NCBI GenBank assembly: GCA_049419605.1
Contig: JBMSKF010000003.1
Span: 1 to 64,000 of the forward strand
Length of the DNA: 64,000 nt
Reading direction: 5' to 3'
From: UBA970 sp049419605
Lineage (GTDB): Bacteria; Bacillota_I; Bacilli_A; RFN20; CAG-826
Shown here: positions 8,534 to 18,500 of the stretch, piece after piece
How the letters are laid out: each line of letters begins with the position of its first letter
Position numbering within the stretch: the first letter of the stretch is position 1
Notes under the pieces: generated by a model
The model's database searches: none
The model's input: the letters and a program-made list of their open reading frames with translations, nothing else
What the model was told of the DNA's origin: nothing
Made by a program: the position numbers and the translations under genes

Positions 8534-9340
8534 TTACTCTTTCCACCAATTCAAAGCTTGTTTAGCTTTTGATGTAATTTGTTTTTTTGCTTTTCTTTTG
8601 GTCGAACGAGGATCATGTTTTTCTCCGCGGGCAACGACATGCCAGCTTTTTAATGGTCCCATTTTTTCTAATCGTCCTTGGATGCTACCATAGTCAAACA
8701 TCTTGCAAGAAAAAATATCGAAATACATAATGTTTTGTTTTAAGTCGATATGAATGGATAAGTGAGATTCTGCAATCATGACAATACTTGAAAGATATTG
8801 AGGTTGTTGGTATTGATTATATAAGCCAAATGCCCGTGTAATAGGCGTCATGCCAATATCTTGAATTAATGATTCTAAAAAACGGTTTGAAGTCTCTAAG
8901 TTCATCGGTGCCTTTAATTGAATAGTTGCCATCACATGAGGTCCAAAAACTGCTTTTGCATCAAATACTTCGGATTGATTTGAACCATTACGATTGGCAC
9001 TAAAAAGGCGACTTTTTTGTTCAGCGCTTGGCCAATATTTTTGTAATACTTTTTGAAATTGTTTTATATCAAGATCTTTTTGTGTAAACAAATCAACAAA
9101 ATAGCAACCTCTGAGAGGGAAGGTGTGAATGGTTAAATGACCGCCATCTAAAAAGATATAACTTGATAGACCTTCATCTAATGGGACAAGTCCATAATCA
9201 TATGGAAGTAAGTAAGCTGGTGAAATAGGTTTAATTTTCAAATCAAAAAGGACTAAATTAATCGTTTGATTGATAAAGTTGGTATCCCCTAAGGGAATCG
9301 TAGATTTTACACCATAACCATCGAACATAAAATGTGTCAT
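8534..9340 (-). CDS. speD: Tandem-duplicated S-adenosylmethionine decarboxylase-like protein (SpeD fold)
   Basis: Two SpeD-like halves lie in one chain of 268 residues. In the second, AESHLSIH followed 15 residues after its last His by Cys (IFSC) reproduces the pyruvoyl-serine, catalytic His and Cys spacing of bacterial SpeD. In the first, the same block reads DGGHLTIHTFPLRGCYFVDLFTQ with Ser replaced by Gly and Cys by Gln, so it should not self-process. SpeD normally cleaves itself and decarboxylates AdoMet for spermidine synthesis; no spermidine synthase is in the window, and some SpeD relatives use other substrates. I chose ATG 9340 because it gives a family-like distance to the first motif and has AAAGAGAA before it; ATG 9364 and TTG 9394 are possible. 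First gene of the speD-pfkA-pyk-kinase operon, next to dnaB as in Bacillus. Confidence 0.75.
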   Translation of the reverse strand: MTHFMFDGYGVKSTIPLGDTNFINQTINLVLFDLKIKPISPAYLLPYDYGLVPLDEGLSSYIFLDGGHLTIHTFPLRGCYFVDLFTQKDLDIKQFQKVLQKYWPSAEQKSRLFSANRNGSNQSEVFDAKAVFGPHVMATIQLKAPMNLETSNRFLESLIQDIGMTPITRAFGLYNQYQQPQYLSSIVMIAESHLSIHIDLKQNIMYFDIFSCKMFDYGSIQGRLEKMGPLKSWHVVARGEKHDPRSTKRKAKKQITSKAKQALNWWKE

Positions 9341-9449
9341 TTTTTCGATTCTCTTTTCATTCATAATGCTATCAAAATTGAGGGGGTTAAGCAATGAAAC
9401 TTTGTCGGGTTAAAACTAACATTTCTTTTCAATTGAATGGGTTATAATT

Positions 9450-9462
9450 TATAATAACTTCT
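9450..9462 (+). promoter_or_regulatory. -10 element of dnaB, probably leaderless
   Basis: TATAAT (9450-9455) is 7 nt before the dnaB ATG, with no Shine-Dalgarno sequence; a second TATAAT lies at 9443-9448. Transcription from the nearer one would begin at or next to the start codon. Confidence 0.55.
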
Positions 9463-10722
9463 ATGAAAATTATTACGAGTCAAGATTTCATCCAAATTCG
9501 TTCAGAATCTATGGTTTCCTCATTAGATTTAGATTTTTTATTTCAAGCTTATGCCCCATTTCTCGGAATTGAGGCTTTGGGTCTATATGGTGCTTTGAAA
9601 GAACAAGAGCAACTTTTAGAAGGAAACCAAGTAATTTTTTCAACTTTTTTATCATATTTTCAAGCTACCCCACAAACCTTTCATTCAGCTCGCTTACAGT
9701 TAGAGGCGGTTGGATTAATTAGAACCTATCACCAATTGTTTGATAAGACCAACCTTTACACATTCTCAATCTATGCTCCTAAATCTCCAAAAGCTTTTAT
9801 GGAAGATCCCATTTTAAAAGGGTTACTTATTCAAAGAACAAACTTACTTTACTTAAATAAAATCGAAGCAAAATATGCCTCCACACCCTTAGAACAACAA
9901 GCAAAAGACGTTTCGATTAGTTTTGGCGAAGTATTTCATCCTGACCTAAATCATCCAGCATTTTTAAATCAAGCAAATCAAAATGTAAAGGGTAAATCTC
10001 TTGCAGAAATTAGACAACCTTTTGACCAAATTAAATTTGCCGAGCAACTTCAATATCAATTTTCAATTGATATGAAAAAACTCCATCAGGATGATGTTCA
10101 ACAAATGATTTCAATTGCCACCTTAACCGGTTTAGACGAACTTGCAGCAGCCGACATTGTAGGAACCAATTTAGATATCAACCATCGTTTAAATTTAGAT
10201 AAAGTCATGCAAGCAGCAAGGCAAGAAAAACGTTTACCCTCCTTTATTCGTCAAAGACAACAACAAAAAGTTCAACTACATGAAACATCAAGCCAAGCTA
10301 CTTTAATCAATCAAATGGAAATGATGTCACCACTCGACTTTTTGATGATGAAACAAGAAGGTGCTGAGGTTTCCCCAGCCGATTTTAGTTTATTACTTCG
10401 TTTACAAAATCAATATGCCTTACCAGGAAGTGTTATTAATGCATTAATACATCATGTCCTAACGACTCAAAATAATGTCTTAAGTTCCAGATATGTTGAA
10501 AAGTTAGCAGGTAGTTTAACACGGGCAAAAGTTACGCATGCGATTGATACGATGGATTATTTTTATCAATTAAATCAACCAAGAACTTCAAAAACTCCTG
10601 CCAAAAAAGAAATCGTGGAACCACCAATTCCAGCGGCAAAATCAGAAAATCAAGTTCCCGTCTCGGATGTTGATGAAGATGAATTAGATCAATTAGAAAA
10701 TAAAATGAAGGGGTTAAAATGA
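9463..10722 (+). CDS. dnaB: Replication initiation and membrane attachment protein DnaB (DnaD/DnaB family)
   Basis: The 419-residue protein resembles the Firmicutes DnaB helicase co-loader, which works with DnaD and DnaI to load the replicative helicase at oriC. The N-terminal winged-helix-like region (DFLFQAYAPFLGIEALGLYGAL) and the C-terminal DnaB_2/DnaD-like domain (MSPLDFLMMKQEGAEVSPADFSLLLRLQNQY, about 287 onward) are seen. It overlaps dnaI by 4 bases (ATGA), the conserved dnaB-dnaI pair. The tail is acidic and probably disordered. Confidence 0.85.
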   Translation: MKIITSQDFIQIRSESMVSSLDLDFLFQAYAPFLGIEALGLYGALKEQEQLLEGNQVIFSTFLSYFQATPQTFHSARLQLEAVGLIRTYHQLFDKTNLYTFSIYAPKSPKAFMEDPILKGLLIQRTNLLYLNKIEAKYASTPLEQQAKDVSISFGEVFHPDLNHPAFLNQANQNVKGKSLAEIRQPFDQIKFAEQLQYQFSIDMKKLHQDDVQQMISIATLTGLDELAAADIVGTNLDINHRLNLDKVMQAARQEKRLPSFIRQRQQQKVQLHETSSQATLINQMEMMSPLDFLMMKQEGAEVSPADFSLLLRLQNQYALPGSVINALIHHVLTTQNNVLSSRYVEKLAGSLTRAKVTHAIDTMDYFYQLNQPRTSKTPAKKEIVEPPIPAAKSENQVPVSDVDEDELDQLENKMKGLK

Positions 10723-11615
10723 AACCCATCAATCCAAAACCCATCATCCAAGATGATTTTGAAGAAGCGATTCGGCAAGCGATTCAACAAGTCAAACAAA
10801 GTCCATGGTTGAAAAATACTCTAGAATCTTTAGCAATTAAAGATTTAGAGATTCAACAACATTTATCGACCTTACTTAAATTAGAATTAGATCAACAAGA
10901 AGTGGAACAATGTAAACTTGCGGGTCAATGTTTAAAACCACAAGGCCATTATGTGGTAAAGATGGAACGTAATGCGATTGGTCTTTTAGAACGTAAATTT
11001 TCTCCATGTCCCATGTTAGAAGATCAACTGAAGGTTTCAAGGTATCTTATTTATGATGACTTTAATCCAGCATGGAAAGATTCAAAACTCTTTGAATCTC
11101 TTAAGCAAAGGGAAGGACAAAAACCTCTCTACGTTTATTTGATGAAAGTCTTACAAAAACAAACGACAGATGGATTAGCCTTGATTGGTCCTCACCAATC
11201 TGGAAAATCCTTTGCCTTAGGCATCTTTGCTTATCGTTATGCTTTAAATGAACTTGGTACAGTGGGCATGATCGATTTCAACATACAATTACTTAAACTC
11301 TTGGCTATTAAAAAAATCGATGCCTTTGGATTCAATCGTGAGCTTGAACGTCTGCAAAAACTTTCAGTTCTAATCCTTGATGGATTAGGTTCACAACCCA
11401 TAACAGAGGATATGTTAACGGAGATACTCATCCCCTTATTCATCGCTCGACAAAAACAGGGACTAGTGACCATGGTGACCAGTACTGTACCAGTATTGCA
11501 ACTCGAAGGATTGTTTAAAGGTTATAAAGACAAGAGAATGTTAATGAACGAATGGCTTCAACTCATTCAACTCGTAACTAAACCTATGTATCTTCCGGCA
11601 ATGATGCCACTATAA
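10719..11615 (+). CDS. dnaI: Primosomal protein DnaI (helicase loader ATPase)
   Basis: The 298-residue AAA+ ATPase loads the replicative helicase. The N-terminal region has the Cys/His cluster (CKLAGQC, later CPM) that forms the helicase-binding zinc domain in DnaI. The ATPase domain has a Walker A GPHQSGKS (about 148-155) and Walker B VLILDGLG. It overlaps dnaB by 4 bases. Its stop is only 2 nt from the stop of the convergent mutM::coaE gene, and no terminator hairpin fits between them. Confidence 0.92.
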   Translation: MKPINPKPIIQDDFEEAIRQAIQQVKQSPWLKNTLESLAIKDLEIQQHLSTLLKLELDQQEVEQCKLAGQCLKPQGHYVVKMERNAIGLLERKFSPCPMLEDQLKVSRYLIYDDFNPAWKDSKLFESLKQREGQKPLYVYLMKVLQKQTTDGLALIGPHQSGKSFALGIFAYRYALNELGTVGMIDFNIQLLKLLAIKKIDAFGFNRELERLQKLSVLILDGLGSQPITEDMLTEILIPLFIARQKQGLVTMVTSTVPVLQLEGLFKGYKDKRMLMNEWLQLIQLVTKPMYLPAMMPL

Positions 11616-11617
11616 AG

Positions 11618-13021
11618 TCATGAAATCAAAGCTTTTAAAGTCTGAGTCGTTGTTTTTTTCCATGCACCTAGATCACCATGATTTGTCAAACGTTGTGTGA
11701 TAAAAGGTAAGTAATCACGGTATCGATTTCTTTCATTTAAAATCCAAAGCAAATCGGCAAATTCAGGATTCCTTCGTCTTAATCTTTGCTTTTGATCTTC
11801 GCTTGAGGATTCTATCCCTAAGGTGACATCACAATAAGCATCCATTTTACTTTGAAATAATAATGGGACTTCAAGTAAAACAAACTTGGCTTTCATCTTG
11901 AGAAGTTTTTGCAAAACCAATTGTTTGATCACAGGAAATAAAATCTGAATCCATTGTTGATAACGTCGAGAGTCATTCACCATGCTTGTTAGTAATACTT
12001 TTCGATTGATAACGTGATTATCAATGGCTTCGGGAAATATTTTTTTAAGATGGCGAATAGCCTCTTTAGTTTGATAGTAATGATGAACCAAGCTATCCGC
12101 ATTGATGGAGGGGATTCCTAGTGCTTGACCAACTTCCATTAAGGTCGATTTTCCAGTTGCAATTTGTCCTGTTACACCGATGACAAAAGGTAGTTTTGGA
12201 TGATGTTGACATTGAGGGCAATAATGCGTACCTCGACCCCCCACTATGATCTTATCTATTCGATGTGAACAAACAAAACAAGGTTTACCATCTCTTCCAT
12301 AAGCTTTAATTTTTGTAACAAACTCACCATCAATCTTTTGTCCGGATGCATACGTGCGAATGCGCGTTCCACCATCACGAATTGCTTGATGAAGAATGCG
12401 TTTTGCATGTTTTAAGATTGTGATGGTCTGACTAAGGGTTAAACCAGAACCACGTGTTAAAGGATGAATTTTTGAGGCAAATAGAATTTCATCCGCGTAA
12501 ATGTTCCCCACTCCTAAAAGTATCCGTTGATCTAAAAGTAAAGACTTCATCGGTCTTGAAGAACGGTGAAATAACTGAAAAACCTCTTGCGCATCAATGT
12601 CATCAATCGGTTCTTTTCCAAGGTTTTTTAAAGAGGGGTGTTGGCGATATTTGGATGTGGTCGTCAATTCAAATGTTCCAAATTTTCTCATATCATCGTA
12701 AATAAGGCGTCTTCCATCTGTAAAAGTGAAAACTAACCTAGCAAATCGACTTAATGGTTGTGAAGGCTCTTTAGCTTCAATGTATTTCCCTTCCATGCGT
12801 AAATGGGAAATCACAACCACATCTCCATTGAAAAAGAAAAGAATAAATTTACCGATTCTTTCAATGGATTCAATCTTCTTTCCAATAAGACTTTTTTGAA
12901 AAAGTGATACCGAAGGTTTTACCATCTTCGGATGAAAAATATCAATCGCCTGAATAGTTTGATTGGTGATTAAGGCACGTAATGTTTTAACAATAGTTTC
13001 AACTTCGGGCAGTTCTGGCAT
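11618..13021 (-). CDS. mutM-coaE: Fused formamidopyrimidine-DNA glycosylase / dephospho-CoA kinase
   Basis: One 467-residue reading frame holds two complete enzymes. Residues 1-272 are MutM: the catalytic N-terminal MPELPEVETIV (Pro2, Glu3), GVGNIYADEILF, and a C-terminal zinc finger with Cys248, Cys251, Cys268 and Cys271. Residues about 278-467 are CoaE: P-loop GQIATGKST (285-293), INADSLVHHYY and LLEVPLLFQ. MutM removes 8-oxoguanine; CoaE phosphorylates dephospho-CoA in the last step of CoA synthesis. The joint is only about six residues (HHPKLP) and contains no Met, and the next Met (295) lies after the P-loop, so CoaE cannot start separately at an ATG. In Bacillus the two genes are close neighbours after polA. 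It begins 4 nt after polA. Confidence 0.95.
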   Translation of the reverse strand: MPELPEVETIVKTLRALITNQTIQAIDIFHPKMVKPSVSLFQKSLIGKKIESIERIGKFILFFFNGDVVVISHLRMEGKYIEAKEPSQPLSRFARLVFTFTDGRRLIYDDMRKFGTFELTTTSKYRQHPSLKNLGKEPIDDIDAQEVFQLFHRSSRPMKSLLLDQRILLGVGNIYADEILFASKIHPLTRGSGLTLSQTITILKHAKRILHQAIRDGGTRIRTYASGQKIDGEFVTKIKAYGRDGKPCFVCSHRIDKIIVGGRGTHYCPQCQHHPKLPFVIGVTGQIATGKSTLMEVGQALGIPSINADSLVHHYYQTKEAIRHLKKIFPEAIDNHVINRKVLLTSMVNDSRRYQQWIQILFPVIKQLVLQKLLKMKAKFVLLEVPLLFQSKMDAYCDVTLGIESSSEDQKQRLRRRNPEFADLLWILNERNRYRDYLPFITQRLTNHGDLGAWKKTTTQTLKALIS

Positions 13022-13025
13022 ATGT

Positions 13026-15578
13026 CTATTTTAAATCATACCAAGTTTTTGCATAATGCCCATCTACTTTAAGGGGCACCTTGAGTGGTAAAGCAGTTTC
13101 CATAATCTGTTGAATTAATGGCATTACGGTTTCAATTTCCATTTGAGGTGTTTTAAAAATTAATTCGTCATGGATCGTCAGGATAAGTTTTGTTTTAAAC
13201 CCTTTTGCTTTTAAGGCAGCATCGACTTTGATCATCGCAAGTTTTAATAAATCTGCGGCAGTCCCTTGAATCGGAGCATTCATCGCCGCTCGTTTTGCAA
13301 ATTCTCTAGCCTGAAAATTACTACCCGATATCTCCCTTAAATAACGTCGTCTGCCTAATAGAGTCGAGACAAATTTTTGCTCTTGTAGCGATAAAATTAA
13401 TGACTGCATATATTGTTTCAATTCGGGGTAGGCAAGATAAAACGCATCAATCAATTGGTTTGCTTCCGATGGTGAGACGCCTAATTGTTCTGATAATCCC
13501 CATGAAGAGATACCATAAATAATGCCGAAATTAACTGCTTTGGCTTGTCGTCTCATTAATGGAGTGACTTCGCTTCCGTTTGCAAATAAACGTTTTGCGG
13601 TCAGTGTATGAATATCTTCTTGCTGATGAAAGGCTTCAATCAACGGTTGGCAATTGGCAAGTTCGGCCAATATTCTTAATTCGATTTGAGAATAATCAAA
13701 AGAAAGTAAAACATCGTCTTCGTTTGGATAATAAAAGGCTTTGCGGATCAGTTTAGTATCTTCATCTTTGACTGCAATATTTTGAATATTAGGATCATAC
13801 GATGACAATCTGCCCGTTGTGGTTTGAGCTTGCTGATATATCGGATGAAGTTTTCCATCCGGGTAACTGATGTCTGGCAAAGCTTTGATATAGGTTGAAA
13901 GTAATTTTGCAAATTTACGATATTCAATAATGAATGAAATGGAAGGGTGTAAGGGGCTGAGTTGTTTTAATACCTCAATATTGGTTGATCCTTTTTTGGG
14001 GTTTGGTAGTTGTAAAGTCGTAAACAGAATTTCACTTAATTGTTTAGGACTATCTAAATTAAACGTTTGACCCATGAGCGAAAAAATTTGTTTTTTTAGA
14101 TCATCAATTTTTTCTGCAACATTTTTTTCCATGTTTTTCAAATAGGGAACATCAATGGGAATACCTTCGATTTCCATTGAGGCTAATACGGGGATTAAGG
14201 GAAACTCAATTTCATAAACGATTTTTTCCAGTTGTTTCTCTTTTAATTGTTCCACTAATTTGTTCTTCATCGGTAATAAAGCTTGGGCAACTTGAACGGA
14301 TTGCTCCACTAAATCTTCGCTTAACGTTATGCCAACTTGTTGCATCACCGCTTGGCGATTTAAAGATGGGTTTTCTTCGATAGCATAGGTCGCCAACATG
14401 CAGTCAAAAAAGGGTCCATCAAGCTGGATATGGTAGCGATGACATAACACGATGAGTTCTTTGTAATCAAAGGAGATTTTTTCAACCTCTTTATCTTGCA
14501 TGATGCGTTGCCAAACTTGATCGTGTTGACTATCTTCAAGCGATAAGAGATAGGTTTGACTTTGGTGATGGATGACCCATCCTTCTAATGTGCTTTGGAA
14601 ATAATTACCTTGCTTAATAAGAGGCACAATACTAATTTGTTTATACGTTCCATCAGGTAATGCTTTTACTTTTTCAAAAACGAGCTCAGTGGCAGTCTCT
14701 TTTGTTTTCTTTTGAAACCGCCCTAATAGGGATTTCATTTCGTATTGCGTCACAAATTGTAGAAATTGATCTTGTTGAATTCCTTGATATAAAGTTTGCT
14801 CTAATTGAAATGGCAAGTTCATGTTTGTCTGAATCATCGCGAGTTTCTTCGAGAGAATACCGGATTGTTGGTGGGTAATCAGATTTTCTGCAGTTTTACC
14901 CTTTAATGTGGATGCGGCCTCTAGAACTTTTTCAAATGTTGAAAATTGTTGCAGCAACTTGACAGCAGTTTTATCTCCAATACCAGGAATGCCAGGTAAG
15001 TTATCACTCGCATCGCCAACTAAACCCTTGTAATCCGGCACTTGCTCAGGGGTGATGCCATATTCTTCGATAACTTTTTCGCGGGTCATTTTTACCATTT
15101 CACTGACACCTTTGCGAATCAAATGAACGGTGAGATGAGGTTGAACGAGTTGTAAGAAATCACGATCAGAAGTGTAGATTTCAACTTCCATGCCTGCTTT
15201 AAGCCCCAACATTGCTGCAGTTCCGGCGACATCATCGCCCTCAAATCCAGATTGTTCAAAGGTAAATAAATTTAAAGCATTTAATAATCCTCTAGCAATT
15301 GAGAATTGTGGGATTAAATCTTCAGGCACCGGTTTGCGATGGGCTTTGTAGGATTCTAGTTCTTGATGACGAAAGGTTTTTTCCCCTGTATCAAATGCCA
15401 CCAGAATATGGACATCCTGATCAACAGGAAAGAGAATCTTTTGTAACATATTGGCGAAAACATACACAGCATTCGTTGGAATTCCAGAACTTGTCGTAAG
15501 GCTTACTCCACTATAACTAGAAGCAAAATACGCCCGAAAAAGTAGTGCATTCCCATCAATAATCTTTAAGACCTTCAT
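13026..15578 (-). CDS. polA: DNA polymerase I
   Basis: The 850-residue protein has an N-terminal 5'-3' exonuclease domain (about 1-290; FEGDDVAGT, KGLVGDASDNLPGIPGIGDKTA), a middle domain lacking the acidic Exo residues, and a polymerase domain with motif A SFDYSQIELRILAE, motif B RRQAKAVNFGIIYG and motif C IHDEL. It joins repair patches and Okazaki fragments; 3'-5' proofreading is presumably absent, as in Bacillus. It overlaps dnaE by 4 bases (ATGA), with AGGAA as ribosome site, and is followed after 4 nt by mutM::coaE. Confidence 0.97.
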   Translation of the reverse strand: MKVLKIIDGNALLFRAYFASSYSGVSLTTSSGIPTNAVYVFANMLQKILFPVDQDVHILVAFDTGEKTFRHQELESYKAHRKPVPEDLIPQFSIARGLLNALNLFTFEQSGFEGDDVAGTAAMLGLKAGMEVEIYTSDRDFLQLVQPHLTVHLIRKGVSEMVKMTREKVIEEYGITPEQVPDYKGLVGDASDNLPGIPGIGDKTAVKLLQQFSTFEKVLEAASTLKGKTAENLITHQQSGILSKKLAMIQTNMNLPFQLEQTLYQGIQQDQFLQFVTQYEMKSLLGRFQKKTKETATELVFEKVKALPDGTYKQISIVPLIKQGNYFQSTLEGWVIHHQSQTYLLSLEDSQHDQVWQRIMQDKEVEKISFDYKELIVLCHRYHIQLDGPFFDCMLATYAIEENPSLNRQAVMQQVGITLSEDLVEQSVQVAQALLPMKNKLVEQLKEKQLEKIVYEIEFPLIPVLASMEIEGIPIDVPYLKNMEKNVAEKIDDLKKQIFSLMGQTFNLDSPKQLSEILFTTLQLPNPKKGSTNIEVLKQLSPLHPSISFIIEYRKFAKLLSTYIKALPDISYPDGKLHPIYQQAQTTTGRLSSYDPNIQNIAVKDEDTKLIRKAFYYPNEDDVLLSFDYSQIELRILAELANCQPLIEAFHQQEDIHTLTAKRLFANGSEVTPLMRRQAKAVNFGIIYGISSWGLSEQLGVSPSEANQLIDAFYLAYPELKQYMQSLILSLQEQKFVSTLLGRRRYLREISGSNFQAREFAKRAAMNAPIQGTAADLLKLAMIKVDAALKAKGFKTKLILTIHDELIFKTPQMEIETVMPLIQQIMETALPLKVPLKVDGHYAKTWYDLK

Positions 15579-18500
15579 GATTTTACATTCCTAATTTGAT
15601 CTACGATTAAACTATCTTGCTTTTCTTTGTCAACGGTTCCAACCACGATAATCATTTGACCACGAGCAAGCTGCAGACCAACCTTTTCATATAACTTGGG
15701 AAAAATTACTAAATCTAATTTGTCGGTTTCATCGTACATCGTGATAAAAGCCATGGTTTGACCTGCTTTAGTTTTCACGACTCGAATGGTACGAATTAAA
15801 CCACCCGTCATCACAACTTGATTACTTTTCTTTGCCTCTTGTATGGTGATAAGTGCTTGATTTTGTTTGTCTAATCGATAAGGGCCCATCACACTTTGTG
15901 ATAGTATCATCCCGGTGACATCTAATTCCTTTTCTAAGTTATCAAATGCAGAATCTTGGGATTCAATATAAGCCATTTTCGGTAATGATGAAGTGGGTAG
16001 TAAACCGGTGGCTTCATCCATGAAAGTTGATTGAATCGCGGCATTCTTCATCGCATTAGGAAGTGAGGTTCTTAATGTGGCGCGATTGATGCCAAACCCA
16101 TCATAGGCCCCTGCATCAATCAAGGCTAGGTGCTGGTTGAGTGTAATGTTTAAAGGAAATAATCGAGTGACACAATCAAATAAATCTAAAAAGGGACCTT
16201 TCGATCTAACTTTTATTATGCCTTCTACCAAAGTAGGATGAATACCCTTTATCAAGGTGAGGGGAGCGATTAATCGCTGATCGACCATCATAAATTGAGT
16301 AGAAGGAGATTGAATGTTGGGGGGCGTTAAGGATATTTTTAACGTTCTCAATTCATCTAAATAATTAAGCAGTTTGGTGTCGGAAGTACCAGCAGATGCA
16401 TTCAAAATCGCAGCATAAAAAGCATGGGGGTAGTAGGTTTTTAAATAAGCCATTTGATACGTTAGCGTCGCGTAGGCCACAGAATGAGATTTGTTAAATC
16501 CATAGTCGGCAAATTTAAGGATATGGTTATACACACTTAACGCGTGATCTGCTTTATAACCCTTCGCAACCGCACCATCGATGAATGCCTGCTTTAAACT
16601 CAACATGACTTCATTATCTTTTTTAGAAATTGCTCTTCTGAAATCATCCGCTTTTGCTAATGTAAATCCTGCCATCGTTTGAGCGATTTGCATGATTTGT
16701 TCTTGATAAATAATAATACCAAAGGTAGGATTCAGAATCGGTTTTAATTGTTGGTCTAAATATGTAATGGGTTCTAATCCTTGTTTTCTTCTAGCATAGC
16801 TTTCGATATTATCCATCGGTCCTGGTCGATATAAGGCAATTAAACTAACCAAATCATTGAAGCGATCCACTTGAATCGTTTTCATCGCTCGTTTCATTCC
16901 ATCTGATTCAAGCTGAAAAATACCCATGTTTAAGCCAGTTCTTAATAAACTATAGACTTGGGGATCTTCAAGATTGATTTCATTTAATTTAACTTGAATA
17001 CCTTGGCGATGTAAGATTGCAAGACACGATTCAATGATACTTAAATTCTTTAAACCTAAAATATCAATCTTTAAATAACCTTGAGCTTCCAAATGATTCA
17101 TTTCATATTGGGTAACTGTCTTATCACTTTGTTGCAATAAAGGTAAGCTTTCAATTAACGGGGATTGATTTAAAATAATCCCGGCAGCGTGGATGCCTGG
17201 TTGGCGAATAAACCCTTCGATTTTATGGGCAAGCTTGACGATTTCAGCACATTCAGAATCTTCATCAAATAATTTTTGAAAAGCGGGCAATTTTTTATAA
17301 GCAGACCGTAAATCAAGTTTGCCATCTCCCAATGCTTTGGAAAGTAATTCAATGGAGGTGGTGGAGAATTTATAAATTTTACCGACATCACGAATCGCTT
17401 GTTTTGCTTGAATAGTTTGATAAGTAACGATATGGCTTACCCTATCAGCACCATATTTTTTGGTCAAATATTGAACAATTTTTTCGCGATCCTTATCGGC
17501 AAAATCGGTATCAATATCTGGCATCGTTTTTCTTGAAGGATTTAAAAAACGTTCAAATAATAATTGGTGAGGAATTGGATCAATATCGGTAATCCCTAAA
17601 GCGTAGGCAACTAAACTTCCGGGTGCTGAACCCCGACCAGGGCCTACTGGAATGTTTTGTTGTTTTGCATACTGAATAAAATCTGCCACGATCAAAAAGT
17701 AATCTGCAAAACCAAGATTTTCAATCATTGTCAGTTCTTGATCAAGTCTTTCTAAATACACGACTTGGGTGAAGTCGATTGGCCGATTTTGTAACCCCTC
17801 AATCGCTTTCTCTCTTAATAATGTTTGAGAATCTTTTCCGGGTTCGAAGGATAATAATTGTCCTCGTTTAATAAAAAAATTAAATTTGCATGCATTGCTA
17901 ATGTTAACGGTTTCTATAATTTCTTGCGATGTATATAAACTTTCAACTTCAGAAGCAAAGGGTAAATAATGACGGCCATTCTTTTCTTTAATTTGGAGAG
18001 TCTCACTCTTTTGAATGGCTTTTAACATATCCACAACAATTGCATCACTAGGTTTCCCATAAAGAATGTGGGGAAATGCAACGGTTGGATAGGTATATTG
18101 CTTAGCAAATTGGCGAAGGGATTGTAAGTTTTCTTGATTAGAGTCTGGATAGGATTCAATCCCAACATAAACCTTTTTAAGACCTTTTAATGAAGTTTGC
18201 AAATATAAAGCAATATCAGAAAACGATGAGGAAAAGATGGGACTTTGATCTGAAGAAATGACTGCAATCACATCATCACATCCGGAAGGAAATTGAAAGG
18301 TTTCAATTTGGTTGAGGTGGGCAGCTTGACTTAACTTAATGAGCAAACGATACCCATCTTCATTTTTTGCAAAAAAAGTCACCAACATTTTGGAATAGGC
18401 AATATCTAAACCGATAATAGATTGGATTTGATTTTTTTTAGTTAAAGTTGCAAATTCCGGAACACCAAATAAAACTTGATAATCCGCTAGTCCAGCAATT

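Noticed and set aside
9341..9394. Longer N terminus for the SpeD-like gene from a TTG
   Set aside because: No ribosome site; the TTG looks more like part of a promoter and the extension is not SpeD-like.
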